64,000 bases of DNA from Chryseobacterium gwangjuense (GTDB lineage Bacteria; Bacteroidota; Bacteroidia; Flavobacteriales; Weeksellaceae). The stretch spans positions 434,001-498,000 of the forward strand of contig NZ_JAJTNP010000002.1 in the NCBI RefSeq assembly GCF_021311115.1, written 5' to 3'. Under the pieces are notes generated by a model. The model saw nothing but the letters and a program-made list of their open reading frames with translations, searched no databases and was not told where the DNA came from. Below, one piece after another: positions 41,238 through 49,647 of this stretch; position 1 is the first letter of the stretch, and every line of letters begins with the position of its first letter. The translations under genes and the position numbers were made by a program.

Positions 41238-42176
41238 TTAAATAACAAACTTGCTGCTAATTGATTGGTGTTCGTGAACCATCTTCATAACATCCGCAAA
41301 TAATGGGGCGCAAGATAGCACTTTTATTTTAGATGACAAATTATTTTTCACAGGAATTGAGTCAGTTACAATAACTTCCACCAATTTTGAGTTTTCGATA
41401 TTTTCGTAAGCCTTTCCGGAAAGTACCCCATGAGTTGCCATTGCTCTTACAGATTTTGCACCTTTTTCAATAAGGATGTCTGCAGCTTTGCAAAGTGTTC
41501 CCGCAGTATCAATCATATCATCGATAAGAATAACATTTTTTCCCTCTACATCTCCGATAAGGAACATTTCTTCTACAACGTTTGCTTTCTTTCTTTCCTT
41601 ATAAGCAATTACTACTTCAGCACCTAAATGTCCGGCATAGTTTTTTGCTCTTTTTGCACCTCCCATATCCGGAGAAGCAATTGTAAGGTCTTCTAAATTC
41701 AGATCTCTGATATAGTCTACGAAAATTGTAGAAGCATATAAATGATCCACCGGAATTTCAAAGAATCCTTGAATCTGATCTGCGTGAAGATCCATTGTCA
41801 TTACTCTCGTTGCTCCTGCAGCAGTCAAAAGATTTGCTACCAATTTTGCACCGATAGGAGCTCTTGGCTTGTCTTTTCTGTCTTGTCTTGCAAGCCCGAA
41901 ATAAGGAAGTACTACTGTAATGCTTTTAGCAGAAGCTCTTTTCGCAGCATCAATCATTAAAAGAAGTTCTAAAAGATTGTCTGCTGGAGGGAATGTAGAT
42001 CCAATTAAGAAAACCCTTCCTCCTCTTACAGATTCGTCCAAAACAGGTTCGAATTCCCCATCGCTGAACTCCTGGAAGTTGATTTTTCCTAATTCCTGCC
42101 CATAATGCTGGGCAATTTTTTCTGCCAAGTCCTTACTCGTCCTTGTACAAAATAGATAACTTAACTGATCGGCCAT
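41238..42176 (-). CDS. prs: Ribose-phosphate pyrophosphokinase
   Basis: A 312-residue cytosolic enzyme that makes PRPP from ribose 5-phosphate and ATP for nucleotide, His and Trp synthesis. Visible motifs include FSDGEFEPVLDESVRGGRVF and the ATP-loop RQDRKDKPRAPIGAKL. The catalytic region TMDLHADQIQGFFEIPVDHL has the His-Asp pair. The PRPP-binding loop is NVILIDDMIDTAGTLCKAAD. Length is normal for class I enzymes. A -7 box lies 22 bases upstream, just behind the terminator of the preceding SGNH gene. Confidence 0.96.
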   Translation of the reverse strand: MADQLSYLFCTRTSKDLAEKIAQHYGQELGKINFQEFSDGEFEPVLDESVRGGRVFLIGSTFPPADNLLELLLMIDAAKRASAKSITVVLPYFGLARQDRKDKPRAPIGAKLVANLLTAAGATRVMTMDLHADQIQGFFEIPVDHLYASTIFVDYIRDLNLEDLTIASPDMGGAKRAKNYAGHLGAEVVIAYKERKKANVVEEMFLIGDVEGKNVILIDDMIDTAGTLCKAADILIEKGAKSVRAMATHGVLSGKAYENIENSKLVEVIVTDSIPVKNNLSSKIKVLSCAPLFADVMKMVHEHQSISSKFVI

Positions 42177-42197
42177 TTTTACTTTTTAAAGATTTTG

Positions 42198-42205
42198 CAA
42201 ATTTA
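42198..42205 (-). promoter_or_regulatory. -7 promoter element for prs-rplY
   Basis: On the minus strand TAAATTTG lies 21 bases before the ATG at 42176. The T-run of the upstream terminator occupies the spacer, and no TTG is at the proper -33 distance. Confidence 0.42.
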
Positions 42206-42207
42206 AA

Positions 42208-42236
42208 AAAAAACCACAAGATTTACTCTTGTGGCT
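42208..42236 (-). terminator. Terminator after the SGNH lipoprotein gene
   Basis: The eight-base stem CCACAAGA / TCTTGTGG with a short loop is followed on the minus strand by a run of at least eight T. Confidence 0.8.
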
Positions 42237-42260
42237 TCTAAGTTTTTATTTTACCAATTA

Positions 42261-43793
42261 TTATGGGAATTTTACACCCGAATATTTGTTAGGATCTACC
42301 TGTGGAAGAGTAGATTTATATTTGTTGTTAATCGCTTTGATAAACTCATTCGCAACAATTGCGTATCCTCTACCTGTAAGGTGAACTCCGTCTAATGAGA
42401 AAGTTCCTCCTGTTACAAATTTTGCAGAATATTTTACACCATCCCAAGAAATTCCTGATTTCCCGTTTAGTTCTACCATTTTTGAGTTTGCATCTACAAA
42501 AGCTAATCCGTAAGAATCTGCTAAACCTCTAATTGAAGTATTGTAAGCGTCAACAGCTGTTTTTACAACTGCCGCTTCTGCTTTTGTTAATACATGCTGA
42601 TTTTGTAAAGGGTAAGAAATTCCATATACATTTACCGGAGAAGGAGCTCCTGCTGCGGTTGTTCCGATTACGGATCTTGTCGTAAGAAGGATATAATCAT
42701 CTACAGTGGTTTGTCTCGCCTGTCCGAAAATTTGTCCGAATGCAGCTGCGTTCACGGGACCTAAAGAAGGTGTTAAGGCAACTGTAAGCTGTGCAGATAA
42801 GTTCGTAAGAGAAGTATCTTTAATTAAGACAGGGTTTGAAGCTGTAGTAGAAAGTAAATTAATTCTGTCTCCTGCTCCTAAAGCTGTAAGCGCTTGCTTC
42901 AACGGACCGTATAAACTAGTGTTAAGTGTTGCTAGGTTTGATCCTAAAGCTGTTGGTGTCAACGGATTGTAAGGAACAGTTGTAAAGAAAGGAATGGAAG
43001 TTACATAAGGAATATTTGCAATAACTCCTTTAGTTGCTCCTCCTGCTTTTAGTTTGTCTAATCCTGCTTTGATTGCTCCTGCTACTACGTTCGGATCTGA
43101 AATATCGTTTGCTCCGTAAGTTGCGGGGTTTGTGTTTCCTGTTTGGTTGGTTCCGTTTCCTCCACTTGTTGCGTAGCTTAGCACGTCATTGTTTCCAATC
43201 CAGTAAGAAAAGAATGTAGGGTGCTTTAATACAGCGTCATCAATGACTGTCGAAGTAGTACTTGTAGAAAATCTTACATAATATGGATTCGCAGTTCCTA
43301 ATAAAATTCCAGACGGATTTCCGTATCCTGGAGCTACCAAATGGAATGATTTTGCACCCGGAACACCAAAATTATTTAGTGGGCCTGTGATTTTCGTCAT
43401 AACATCTGTTGTAGGTGTTGCAGCAACATTTACAATGTCCGGAGATCCGTTTGTAAATGATTTAATGTAAAGCTTCGTTGCCTGAATAGTATTTCCTAAT
43501 AATATCAGACCACCGTTGTTGTCTGCCATTAAAGGTTGTACGAAGTTTCCGCCACCGGCAAGTTTCATCTGACCTGCGATAATGTTTGGATAAGATTCAT
43601 TTTGTCCGTCAATATATAAAGCATTATCTCTATATCCTGAAGTTAATGAATTTCCGATAGAAACATAGTTTGAAAAATCGGCTTCACCTTTGGTTACAAC
43701 AATATCTTGTACATCTGTGTCAAAATCATCCTGGCAACTTGTTGTAAAAAGAAGTGCGGAAATGGCGAATGTAGAAATTATAATTTTTTTCAT
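42261..43793 (-). CDS. SGNH/GDSL-family hydrolase lipoprotein
   Basis: A 510-residue lipoprotein with a signal peptide and lipobox TTSC (Cys20). The SGNH hydrolase blocks are present: block I VSIGNSLTSGY with nucleophile Ser49 (GNSL instead of GDSL), block III YWIGNNDVLSYA, and block V LDGVHLTGRGY with Asp468 and His471. The centre has long Thr/Asn/Pro-rich insertions, and the protein is larger than typical 200-residue SGNH enzymes. It is probably an outer-membrane esterase or lipase acting on lipids or acetylated sugars. Its start is 10 bases after the stop of the FadL gene, and the pair suggests use of fatty acids or lipids. Confidence 0.88.
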   Translation of the reverse strand: MKKIIISTFAISALLFTTSCQDDFDTDVQDIVVTKGEADFSNYVSIGNSLTSGYRDNALYIDGQNESYPNIIAGQMKLAGGGNFVQPLMADNNGGLILLGNTIQATKLYIKSFTNGSPDIVNVAATPTTDVMTKITGPLNNFGVPGAKSFHLVAPGYGNPSGILLGTANPYYVRFSTSTTSTVIDDAVLKHPTFFSYWIGNNDVLSYATSGGNGTNQTGNTNPATYGANDISDPNVVAGAIKAGLDKLKAGGATKGVIANIPYVTSIPFFTTVPYNPLTPTALGSNLATLNTSLYGPLKQALTALGAGDRINLLSTTASNPVLIKDTSLTNLSAQLTVALTPSLGPVNAAAFGQIFGQARQTTVDDYILLTTRSVIGTTAAGAPSPVNVYGISYPLQNQHVLTKAEAAVVKTAVDAYNTSIRGLADSYGLAFVDANSKMVELNGKSGISWDGVKYSAKFVTGGTFSLDGVHLTGRGYAIVANEFIKAINNKYKSTLPQVDPNKYSGVKFP

Positions 43794-43803
43794 AGTCTTT
43801 CAA

Positions 43804-45042
43804 TTAAAAAGGGTTGTAAGATAAACCTAGACCTAAATAGAATGCAGTAGCTTTAGCTTGTCCGTAGAAGCCAAGGGTAGCATTTTTTACATCTCTTGCT
43901 TGAGGCATTGCATATCCTCCCGCAACGTCAACTCCGAATTGTTTTAATTTGAATCCAACTCCACCTGTCACTACAAAAGTGTTGAATGAAGGAGTTTCCG
44001 GAATAAAGTTTTCATCAGTATAAGGAGATTCATCGTAATATGCACCTAAACGACCGTAGATCATATTGGTGAAAGCGTATTGAGTTCCTAATCTAACTGT
44101 TTTGGAGTTTCTGAAGTTTTTAGGAGAAACTGAAATGGTAGGATCTGCCTGGTTTCCAATTGGAGCTGTGGCAAAATCCAATGTTAGCTGGCTGTATCTT
44201 TCCCATCCGTGATAGTTAAAGTCTGCAGAAACTAGCCATTTCGGAGTGATTTTATAAGTTAAACCTACAGTGTATTCTTCCACTAAAGGTAAAGTTGCTG
44301 TGAAATCATCCGTTCTTTTTGCAGGATCCAGTCCTAATAAAGGATAAATAGAATTTGATGGGAAGTTAAAGGTTGCTTTCCCGTTTTTAGCTTTCATATC
44401 TACCGCTGAACGGTAAGCGATACTTACATCTAATTTAGGATCAGGTCTGAAATAAAAACCGAATCCGAAACCATGTCCGCTTGCTTTTTCATCATTAATA
44501 TTCACCTGACCGCCAAATTGAGTAATGGCTTTGTCCCAGTCCACTTTTCCTTTTGCGTAAATATAGCTTGCTCCAAAAGCTAACCAGTCATTAAATTTAT
44601 ATGAAACCATTGGTTGGAAATAGAAACTCTTTAGCTCAAGTTTCTGAACCATTTCTTTTCCTTCCCAATCATTTGGCCATTCAATAGTGCTTCCAAAAGG
44701 AGTAGTGAAACTAAATCCAACGGATAGTTTGTCTATTGGTTTGTAGGTAATTGCTGCGTAGATAGGAGTTCCTGTTGGATTGTCTGTTTGTGTACTTTGT
44801 AAAGTATTCAGATTTTGAAAAGTTATTTTGTTGCTTGCTCCAAATCCTCCTGCAACGATACTTAATTTAGAAGGAATGAAAGACATTCCTGCAGGGTTGA
44901 AAAATGCAACACTTGCATCTTCAGCATGAGCACTGGTGTGTGCCATTGCCAATTGTTTTACCCCTTGCAGGGAAACTCTAAAACCTCCTGCGTAGGATAG
45001 AACACCTGCCAATAAAGCGGTTGATACTAATATTTTTTTCAT
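43804..45042 (-). CDS. OmpP1/FadL family outer-membrane transporter
   Basis: A 412-residue outer-membrane beta-barrel. A signal peptide (about 1-18) precedes GGFRVSLQGVKQLAMAHTSA, the N-terminal hatch that plugs the barrel, with AEDASVAFFNPAGMSFI, the Asn-Pro-Ala motif of FadL. The rest alternates strands and turns (PMVSYKFNDWLAFGASYIYA, YAKGKVDW, WLVSADFNYHGWERY), ending in FYLGLGLSYNPF with the C-terminal Phe needed for barrel insertion. FadL proteins pass long-chain fatty acids or other hydrophobic compounds. The following lipoprotein esterase gene is 10 bases downstream. Confidence 0.94.
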   Translation of the reverse strand: MKKILVSTALLAGVLSYAGGFRVSLQGVKQLAMAHTSAHAEDASVAFFNPAGMSFIPSKLSIVAGGFGASNKITFQNLNTLQSTQTDNPTGTPIYAAITYKPIDKLSVGFSFTTPFGSTIEWPNDWEGKEMVQKLELKSFYFQPMVSYKFNDWLAFGASYIYAKGKVDWDKAITQFGGQVNINDEKASGHGFGFGFYFRPDPKLDVSIAYRSAVDMKAKNGKATFNFPSNSIYPLLGLDPAKRTDDFTATLPLVEEYTVGLTYKITPKWLVSADFNYHGWERYSQLTLDFATAPIGNQADPTISVSPKNFRNSKTVRLGTQYAFTNMIYGRLGAYYDESPYTDENFIPETPSFNTFVVTGGVGFKLKQFGVDVAGGYAMPQARDVKNATLGFYGQAKATAFYLGLGLSYNPF

Positions 45043-45061
45043 AGACTATTATTATATAACC

Positions 45062-45069
45062 CAAATATA
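45062..45069 (-). promoter_or_regulatory. -7 promoter element for the FadL-SGNH pair
   Basis: On the minus strand TATATTTG lies 19 bases before the ATG at 45042. No clear -33 TTG. Confidence 0.4.
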
Positions 45070-45290
45070 AAATTATTTTAGTTACGACTGTTAATATTTC
45101 CCAATAATTTAAACAATATGATAAAAGAAAACTATGTTTAAAATAACAAGTGTCGTTTTTGTTTTTATAATATTTTGCTTTTTAGAGTTTTGTGGTGTTT
45201 TTTAGCTCTTTTATTGTTTTAAGTTTAAAATTAAACAAATACTGATTTTAATATTTACTATTTTTAGAATCGGATCAAAATAAAAATATA

Positions 45291-45298
45291 TAAATTTG
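45291..45298 (+). promoter_or_regulatory. -7 promoter element for ricT-gldH-PBP1A
   Basis: TAAATTTG lies 20 bases before the ATG at 45319 in a 276-base AT-rich gap that otherwise shows nothing definite. No -33 TTG at the usual spacing. Confidence 0.42.
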
Positions 45299-45318
45299 CA
45301 AGAATAAATAATTGTTAT

Positions 45319-46746
45319 ATGAGTTGTGGATGTAAAACATCTGGCGATTCTGCACATTCGTGTGGTCCTAAAAAAACAGCGAATGGTTGTGAAAATGTAA
45401 ATACCTGTGGTAATAGTTATAAATTAAGTGTTTTCGATTGGTTATCTAATATACAAAACCCTGTGTCTAACAGGTGTGATTTTGTTGAAGTTAGATTTAA
45501 AAATGATAGGAAATCGTTTTATAAAAATGTAAATAATATCCCTTTACATATAGGTAGCGTAGTAACAGTAGAATCTAGTCCCGGACATGATATAGGTGTG
45601 GTAAGTCTCACCGGAGAATTGGTTAAGATTCAGATGAAAAAGAAGAAAGCTTCTGATGAATCTGCTCTTAAAATATACAGACAGTCAAACCAAAAAGATA
45701 TTGAAGTTTGGCAAGAAGTCAGAAAAAAAGAAGAGACTGTAAAAATAGAAGCAAGAAAGATAGCTCAGAGACTGGGGCTTGAAATGAAAGTTACAGATGT
45801 TGAATATCAGGGAGATGCTTCGAAGGTTACGTTTTATTATACAGCTGACAATAGGGTTGACTTTAGACAGCTGATCAAAGAATACGCGGGTGCGTTTCGT
45901 ACTAAAATCGATATGAAACAGATCGGTTTTAGACAGGAAGCTGCCAAAGTAGGTGGAATCGGATCTTGTGGAAGAGAACTTTGCTGTTCGACATGGCTTA
46001 CAGACTTTAGATCTGTAAACACGAACGTTGCAAGATATCAGCAACTAAGTATCAATCCTCAAAAATTAGCAGGACAGTGCGGTAAACTGAAATGTTGTCT
46101 GAATTATGAATTAGACAGTTACTTGGATGCATTAAGCAATTTTCCTTCTTCATCTACAATGCTGGATACAGAGAAAGGACGTGCGTTTTGTATCAAAATT
46201 GACGTTTTCAAAAAGAAAATGTGGTTTGCCTATGTTGAAAACTCTATGGCTTGGTATGATTTCGATATCGATTTGGTGAAAAAATTAATTGCTAAAAATA
46301 AAAGAGGTGAAAAAACATTGCCGCTTGAAGAATTAAAGCAACCTGAAACTTCAATGAAGAGCATTGATTTGATTCAGGAAAATAATGTAGACCGATTCGA
46401 AAAGAAAAACAGAGGGAACAACAGGAATAAAAATCAAAACAGACCAAATAATAATCAGAACAATCCAAATCAGCAAGGTCAGGGTCAGAAAAAAGCCCAT
46501 AACAGACCTGAAAGACAAGATCGTCCTGAGAATGAAAAATCTGCAAAACCTCAGAGACAGGAGAAGCAACAGCAAAATCCGAATGCAAATTCAAACAACA
46601 ACCAACCAAGAGTACAAAAGCCTCAACAGCCGAAACCTCAGTTGGAAAAAGTAGCTGCTCCTAATTCTGATGCCGAGAAAAAACCGAACCCGAATAAGAA
46701 AAAATTCAAAAAGAAGTTTCCTCCCAAAAAAGATAACAATGCGTAA
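45319..46746 (+). CDS. ricT: RicT/PSP1-family protein with cysteine clusters and disordered tail
   Basis: A 475-residue protein. The N-terminus is Cys-rich (Cys at residues 3, 5, 15, 24 and 30). The PSP1 domain covers about residues 50-290, with VEVRFKNDRKSFYKN, YYTADNRVDFRQLIKEYAGA and the paired metal sites IGSCGRELCCSTWL and GQCGKLKCCLNYELD. These are the presumed Fe-S ligands; in Bacillus RicT works with RicA and RicF on RNA processing. From about residue 355 the tail is disordered, Asn/Gln/Pro/Lys-rich and highly basic. The downstream gldH starts inside its last codons (eight-base overlap), an arrangement common in Flavobacteriia. Confidence 0.92.
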   Translation: MSCGCKTSGDSAHSCGPKKTANGCENVNTCGNSYKLSVFDWLSNIQNPVSNRCDFVEVRFKNDRKSFYKNVNNIPLHIGSVVTVESSPGHDIGVVSLTGELVKIQMKKKKASDESALKIYRQSNQKDIEVWQEVRKKEETVKIEARKIAQRLGLEMKVTDVEYQGDASKVTFYYTADNRVDFRQLIKEYAGAFRTKIDMKQIGFRQEAAKVGGIGSCGRELCCSTWLTDFRSVNTNVARYQQLSINPQKLAGQCGKLKCCLNYELDSYLDALSNFPSSSTMLDTEKGRAFCIKIDVFKKKMWFAYVENSMAWYDFDIDLVKKLIAKNKRGEKTLPLEELKQPETSMKSIDLIQENNVDRFEKKNRGNNRNKNQNRPNNNQNNPNQQGQGQKKAHNRPERQDRPENEKSAKPQRQEKQQQNPNANSNNNQPRVQKPQQPKPQLEKVAAPNSDAEKKPNPNKKKFKKKFPPKKDNNA

Positions 46747-47200
46747 AATTTTCGGATTATTAACTCTTATCCTTCTCTTTAGCTGTAACTCTTCGGGTGA
46801 AGATGTGATCATGAATTCTATTGATAGCAAATGGAGCAAGAAGCAGGAACAAAAATTTAATCTTGAAATTTCAGATCCGCAGAATCCAAAAAATATTATT
46901 TTTGTTGTAAGAAATAATAATGATTATCCGTATAGTAATATCAGATTCATTGTAAATTTTACCAATCTTCAAAACAAGAAAAAAGACGTAGATACGTTGA
47001 ATTATGTACTTGCCAAACCAAACGGGGAATGGCTTGGTACAGGTTTTGGAGATACGAAAGAAACTTTTTTTCAGTATAAACTGAAATATAAATTTCCGGA
47101 AAAGGGAAAATATGAAATCGGAATGATTCAGGCGATGAGAAATGATAATCTCCCGGGAATAGAAGACATCGGAGTAAAAATAGAAACGGCTAAACCGTAA
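46739..47200 (+). CDS. gldH: Gliding motility lipoprotein GldH
   Basis: The frame extends upstream to 46670, but the signal sequence MRKIFGLLTLILLFSC with lipobox Cys16 begins at the ATG at 46739, so I start there; this gives an eight-base overlap with ricT. The 153-residue lipoprotein has the GldH pattern: DSKWSKKQEQKFNLEISDPQ, VRNNNDYPYSNIRFIVNF, KKKDVDTLNYVLAKPNGEWL, TFFQYKLKYKFPEKGKYEIG and GIEDIGVKIE. GldH is needed for gliding and T9SS activity in Flavobacterium; many non-gliding relatives keep it. Position between ricT and PBP1A is the usual one. Confidence 0.88.
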   Translation: MRKIFGLLTLILLFSCNSSGEDVIMNSIDSKWSKKQEQKFNLEISDPQNPKNIIFVVRNNNDYPYSNIRFIVNFTNLQNKKKDVDTLNYVLAKPNGEWLGTGFGDTKETFFQYKLKYKFPEKGKYEIGMIQAMRNDNLPGIEDIGVKIETAKP

Positions 47201-47206
47201 CCATAC

Positions 47207-49582
47207 ATGGAAGAAAACAAACAAAACAACGGAAGTAAGGGCAAAACATTTCCTCTTCCACCTAAAAAAAAGAAAGACACCGCTTGGAAAAAGTGGGCAA
47301 AAGTAGTCTGGATAGGATTTATTGCTGTCGTTTTAGGGATTTCAGGGCTTTTCTTTGCGGTATCTCAAGGTTTTTTGGGAGAAATGCCGGATGTGAAAGA
47401 GCTTGAAAATCCAAATATCTATGTGGCGTCAGAAATTATTTCTTCAGACGGAGTTGTTTTAGGAAAGTTTGAAAAAGAAAAAACACAACCTATTTTTTAT
47501 AAAGACCTTCCTCCATATCTTGTGTATGCATTACAGGCGAAGGAAGACGAGCGTTTTAAAGAGCACTCGGGAATCGACTTAAAATCTATTTTAAGGGCGG
47601 TGAGATATGGTGGTGATAGAGGAGGAGGTTCCACAATTACCCAGCAGTTGGCCAAGCTTTTATTTACAAAAGAGCCTTCAAGAAATCCTGTATTAAGAGC
47701 TATTCAAAAGCTAAAAGAATGGGTGGTTGCGGTAAGCTTGGAAAAAAGATATACCAAAGAAGAAATTGTAACCCTGTATTTCAATAAGTTTGATTTCTTG
47801 TATAATGCGAATGGTATTGAAATGGCTTCAAAAGTGTATTTTAATAAAACCACTTCTCAACTTACATTACCAGAAGCTGCTGTTTTTGTTGCTATGTTGG
47901 AAGCTCCAAAGGCAAACAATCCAATGAAGAATCCTGAAAGAGCAAAGAGAAGAAGAGATGTTGTGCTTTCTCAGATGCTGGAAACAGGTTATATTGATAA
48001 AGAAACTTACGATAAAGCGATTGAAACACCCGTTAGTGTAGATTTTCATCCGATAAAAGATATTACAGAAGGGTATTCTGCATATTACAAACATTATCTG
48101 AGAAAAGAAATTGATAAGTATCTTGAAGATTACGAAAAGGAAACAGGAAAAAAGCTTAATCTTTATAAAGATGGTCTGAAAATATATGTGACATTGGATT
48201 CTAAAATGCAAAAATATGCGGAAGAATCTATTAAAGAACATTTAACTGATCTTCAGAAAAGATTTGATGCAGAGCAGAGAGGGAGAAAAGACAGACCTTT
48301 CTATTATCTTAATAGTACACAGATTAATAATCTAATGGTTCAGGCAATGAAAAGAACCGGAAGATATAAATTGTTAAAAGAAGATGGTCTTTCTGATGAA
48401 GCGATTATAGAAGAATTTAAAAAGCCGGTTAAGACCTCTCGTTTTACGTGGAGCGGAGAAGAAGAAGTGGAAATGTCTCCATGGGATTCTATCAAATGGC
48501 ATAAGCAAGTTGCTCAGGCAGGGCTAATGTCGGTAGTTCCTGGGACAGGAGAAATTAAAGCTTGGGTAGGAGGTATCGATTGGCAGCACTTCCAATATGA
48601 TCATATTAAACAAGGTAAAAGACAGGTAGGATCTACCTTTAAACCTTTCGTATATGCGACAGCTATTATGAAGTTAGGTTTAACACCGTGTTCTACGATT
48701 TCTAACGCAAGTTTCAATAAAGGAACCTATCATGTTCCGGGAAGAGGAGGAATGCTTACATTAAAAGATGCTTTAGCGCATTCTCAAAACCCGGTTGCAT
48801 TACGTTTGGCTGAAATGACAGGAACACAAAGTGTAATCCAAACGGCAAGAGATTTAGGAGTTACAGAAGAAATATCAACCAGCTTGCCAATGGCATTAGG
48901 AGCTTCGGATATTACCATTTACGAAATGGTAGGAGCGTACAGTACTTTTGCTAACTACGGAAATTACAATAAGCCGGAAATGATCTGGAGAATTGAAGAT
49001 GCCAACGGAAGAGTAATAAAAGAGGTGAATGTGGAGCCTAAAGAAGTAATGAATCCTTTGTATGCTTATACAATGATTGAGTTGATGAAAGGAGTTGCTC
49101 AGTACGGAACCGCATCCGGAGAATTAGGCAGAAAAGGAATCTCTAAAGATGTAGAAATTGCTGGGAAAACAGGAACAACTCAAAATAACTCTGATGGTTG
49201 GTTTATGGGAATTACTCCTAGACTGGCAACAGGAGCTTGGGTAGGATGGGAAGACAGAGCAACCCACTTCTTTGGAACAGGAGAAGGACAAGGTGCTAAA
49301 ATGGCTTTACCTATTTGGGCGATTTATATGAAGAAAGTGTGGGCAGATAAAAGCTTAGGAATTTCTCCTCAGGATAAATTCATAAAACCATCAGAATGGA
49401 AAGATGGATGTTCCAATTTAAAAGGATTGGGAAGCGGATACGGAGATGATGGAGGATTACAGACTATGGATGAAATTAAAAATCCTAAGCCGGTAGAGCC
49501 TTCAAAAAAGAATCCGGAAAAGAAAGATGAAAATGTAAATGAAAATCTCAATAAAGGAGAAGAAATTGATTTCAATAAATAG
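47207..49582 (+). CDS. Class A penicillin-binding protein 1A
   Basis: A 791-residue bifunctional peptidoglycan synthase. A short basic cytosolic segment precedes the anchor at about residues 36-58. The glycosyltransferase domain (about 75-250) has KEDERFKEHSGIDLKSILRA, GGGSTITQQLAKLLF, KLKEWVVAVSLEKRY and the EIVTLYFNKFDFLYNANGIE motif. The transpeptidase domain has the SxxK Ser476 (GSTFKPFVYA), SQNPVALR as the SxN motif and KTGTTQN as the KTG motif. The C-terminal 60 residues are Lys/Glu/Asn-rich. It polymerises and cross-links glycan strands in the periplasm. It starts six bases after gldH. Confidence 0.95.
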   Translation: MEENKQNNGSKGKTFPLPPKKKKDTAWKKWAKVVWIGFIAVVLGISGLFFAVSQGFLGEMPDVKELENPNIYVASEIISSDGVVLGKFEKEKTQPIFYKDLPPYLVYALQAKEDERFKEHSGIDLKSILRAVRYGGDRGGGSTITQQLAKLLFTKEPSRNPVLRAIQKLKEWVVAVSLEKRYTKEEIVTLYFNKFDFLYNANGIEMASKVYFNKTTSQLTLPEAAVFVAMLEAPKANNPMKNPERAKRRRDVVLSQMLETGYIDKETYDKAIETPVSVDFHPIKDITEGYSAYYKHYLRKEIDKYLEDYEKETGKKLNLYKDGLKIYVTLDSKMQKYAEESIKEHLTDLQKRFDAEQRGRKDRPFYYLNSTQINNLMVQAMKRTGRYKLLKEDGLSDEAIIEEFKKPVKTSRFTWSGEEEVEMSPWDSIKWHKQVAQAGLMSVVPGTGEIKAWVGGIDWQHFQYDHIKQGKRQVGSTFKPFVYATAIMKLGLTPCSTISNASFNKGTYHVPGRGGMLTLKDALAHSQNPVALRLAEMTGTQSVIQTARDLGVTEEISTSLPMALGASDITIYEMVGAYSTFANYGNYNKPEMIWRIEDANGRVIKEVNVEPKEVMNPLYAYTMIELMKGVAQYGTASGELGRKGISKDVEIAGKTGTTQNNSDGWFMGITPRLATGAWVGWEDRATHFFGTGEGQGAKMALPIWAIYMKKVWADKSLGISPQDKFIKPSEWKDGCSNLKGLGSGYGDDGGLQTMDEIKNPKPVEPSKKNPEKKDENVNENLNKGEEIDFNK

Positions 49583-49594
49583 ATAAATTAAATA

Positions 49595-49623
49595 AAGCCT
49601 TCCAGAAATGGGAGGCTTTTTTG
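49595..49623 (+). terminator. Terminator after the PBP1A gene
   Basis: The stem AAGCCTTCC / GGGAGGCTT (one bulge and mismatches) with a short loop is followed by TTTTTTG. Confidence 0.75.
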
Positions 49624-49635
49624 TATTCAAATTAA

Positions 49636-49643
49636 TATCTTTG
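49636..49643 (+). promoter_or_regulatory. -7 promoter element directly before selO
   Basis: TATCTTTG is followed by four bases and the ATG at 49648. If used, the transcript would begin at or beside the start codon, as for the globin gene at 34142. Confidence 0.35.
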
Positions 49644-49647
49644 ATAG

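Noticed and set aside
42208..42236. Attenuator or riboswitch controlling prs
   Set aside because: The hairpin lies upstream of the prs -7 box and directly after the SGNH gene stop, so it is best read as that gene's terminator.
45043..45318. Hidden gene in the largest gap
   Set aside because: No frame of useful length or start context exists. The only supported elements are the two -7 boxes for the flanking divergent genes.
46292..46839. Antisense frames across the ricT tail and gldH
   Set aside because: They are Leu/Phe/Cys-rich shadows of the Asn/Gln/Lys codons on the plus strand. ricT, gldH and PBP1A account for this DNA fully.
46739..47200. Evidence that the organism glides
   Set aside because: gldH alone is kept in many non-gliding Flavobacteriia because it is tied to type IX secretion; no other gld or spr genes are in the window.
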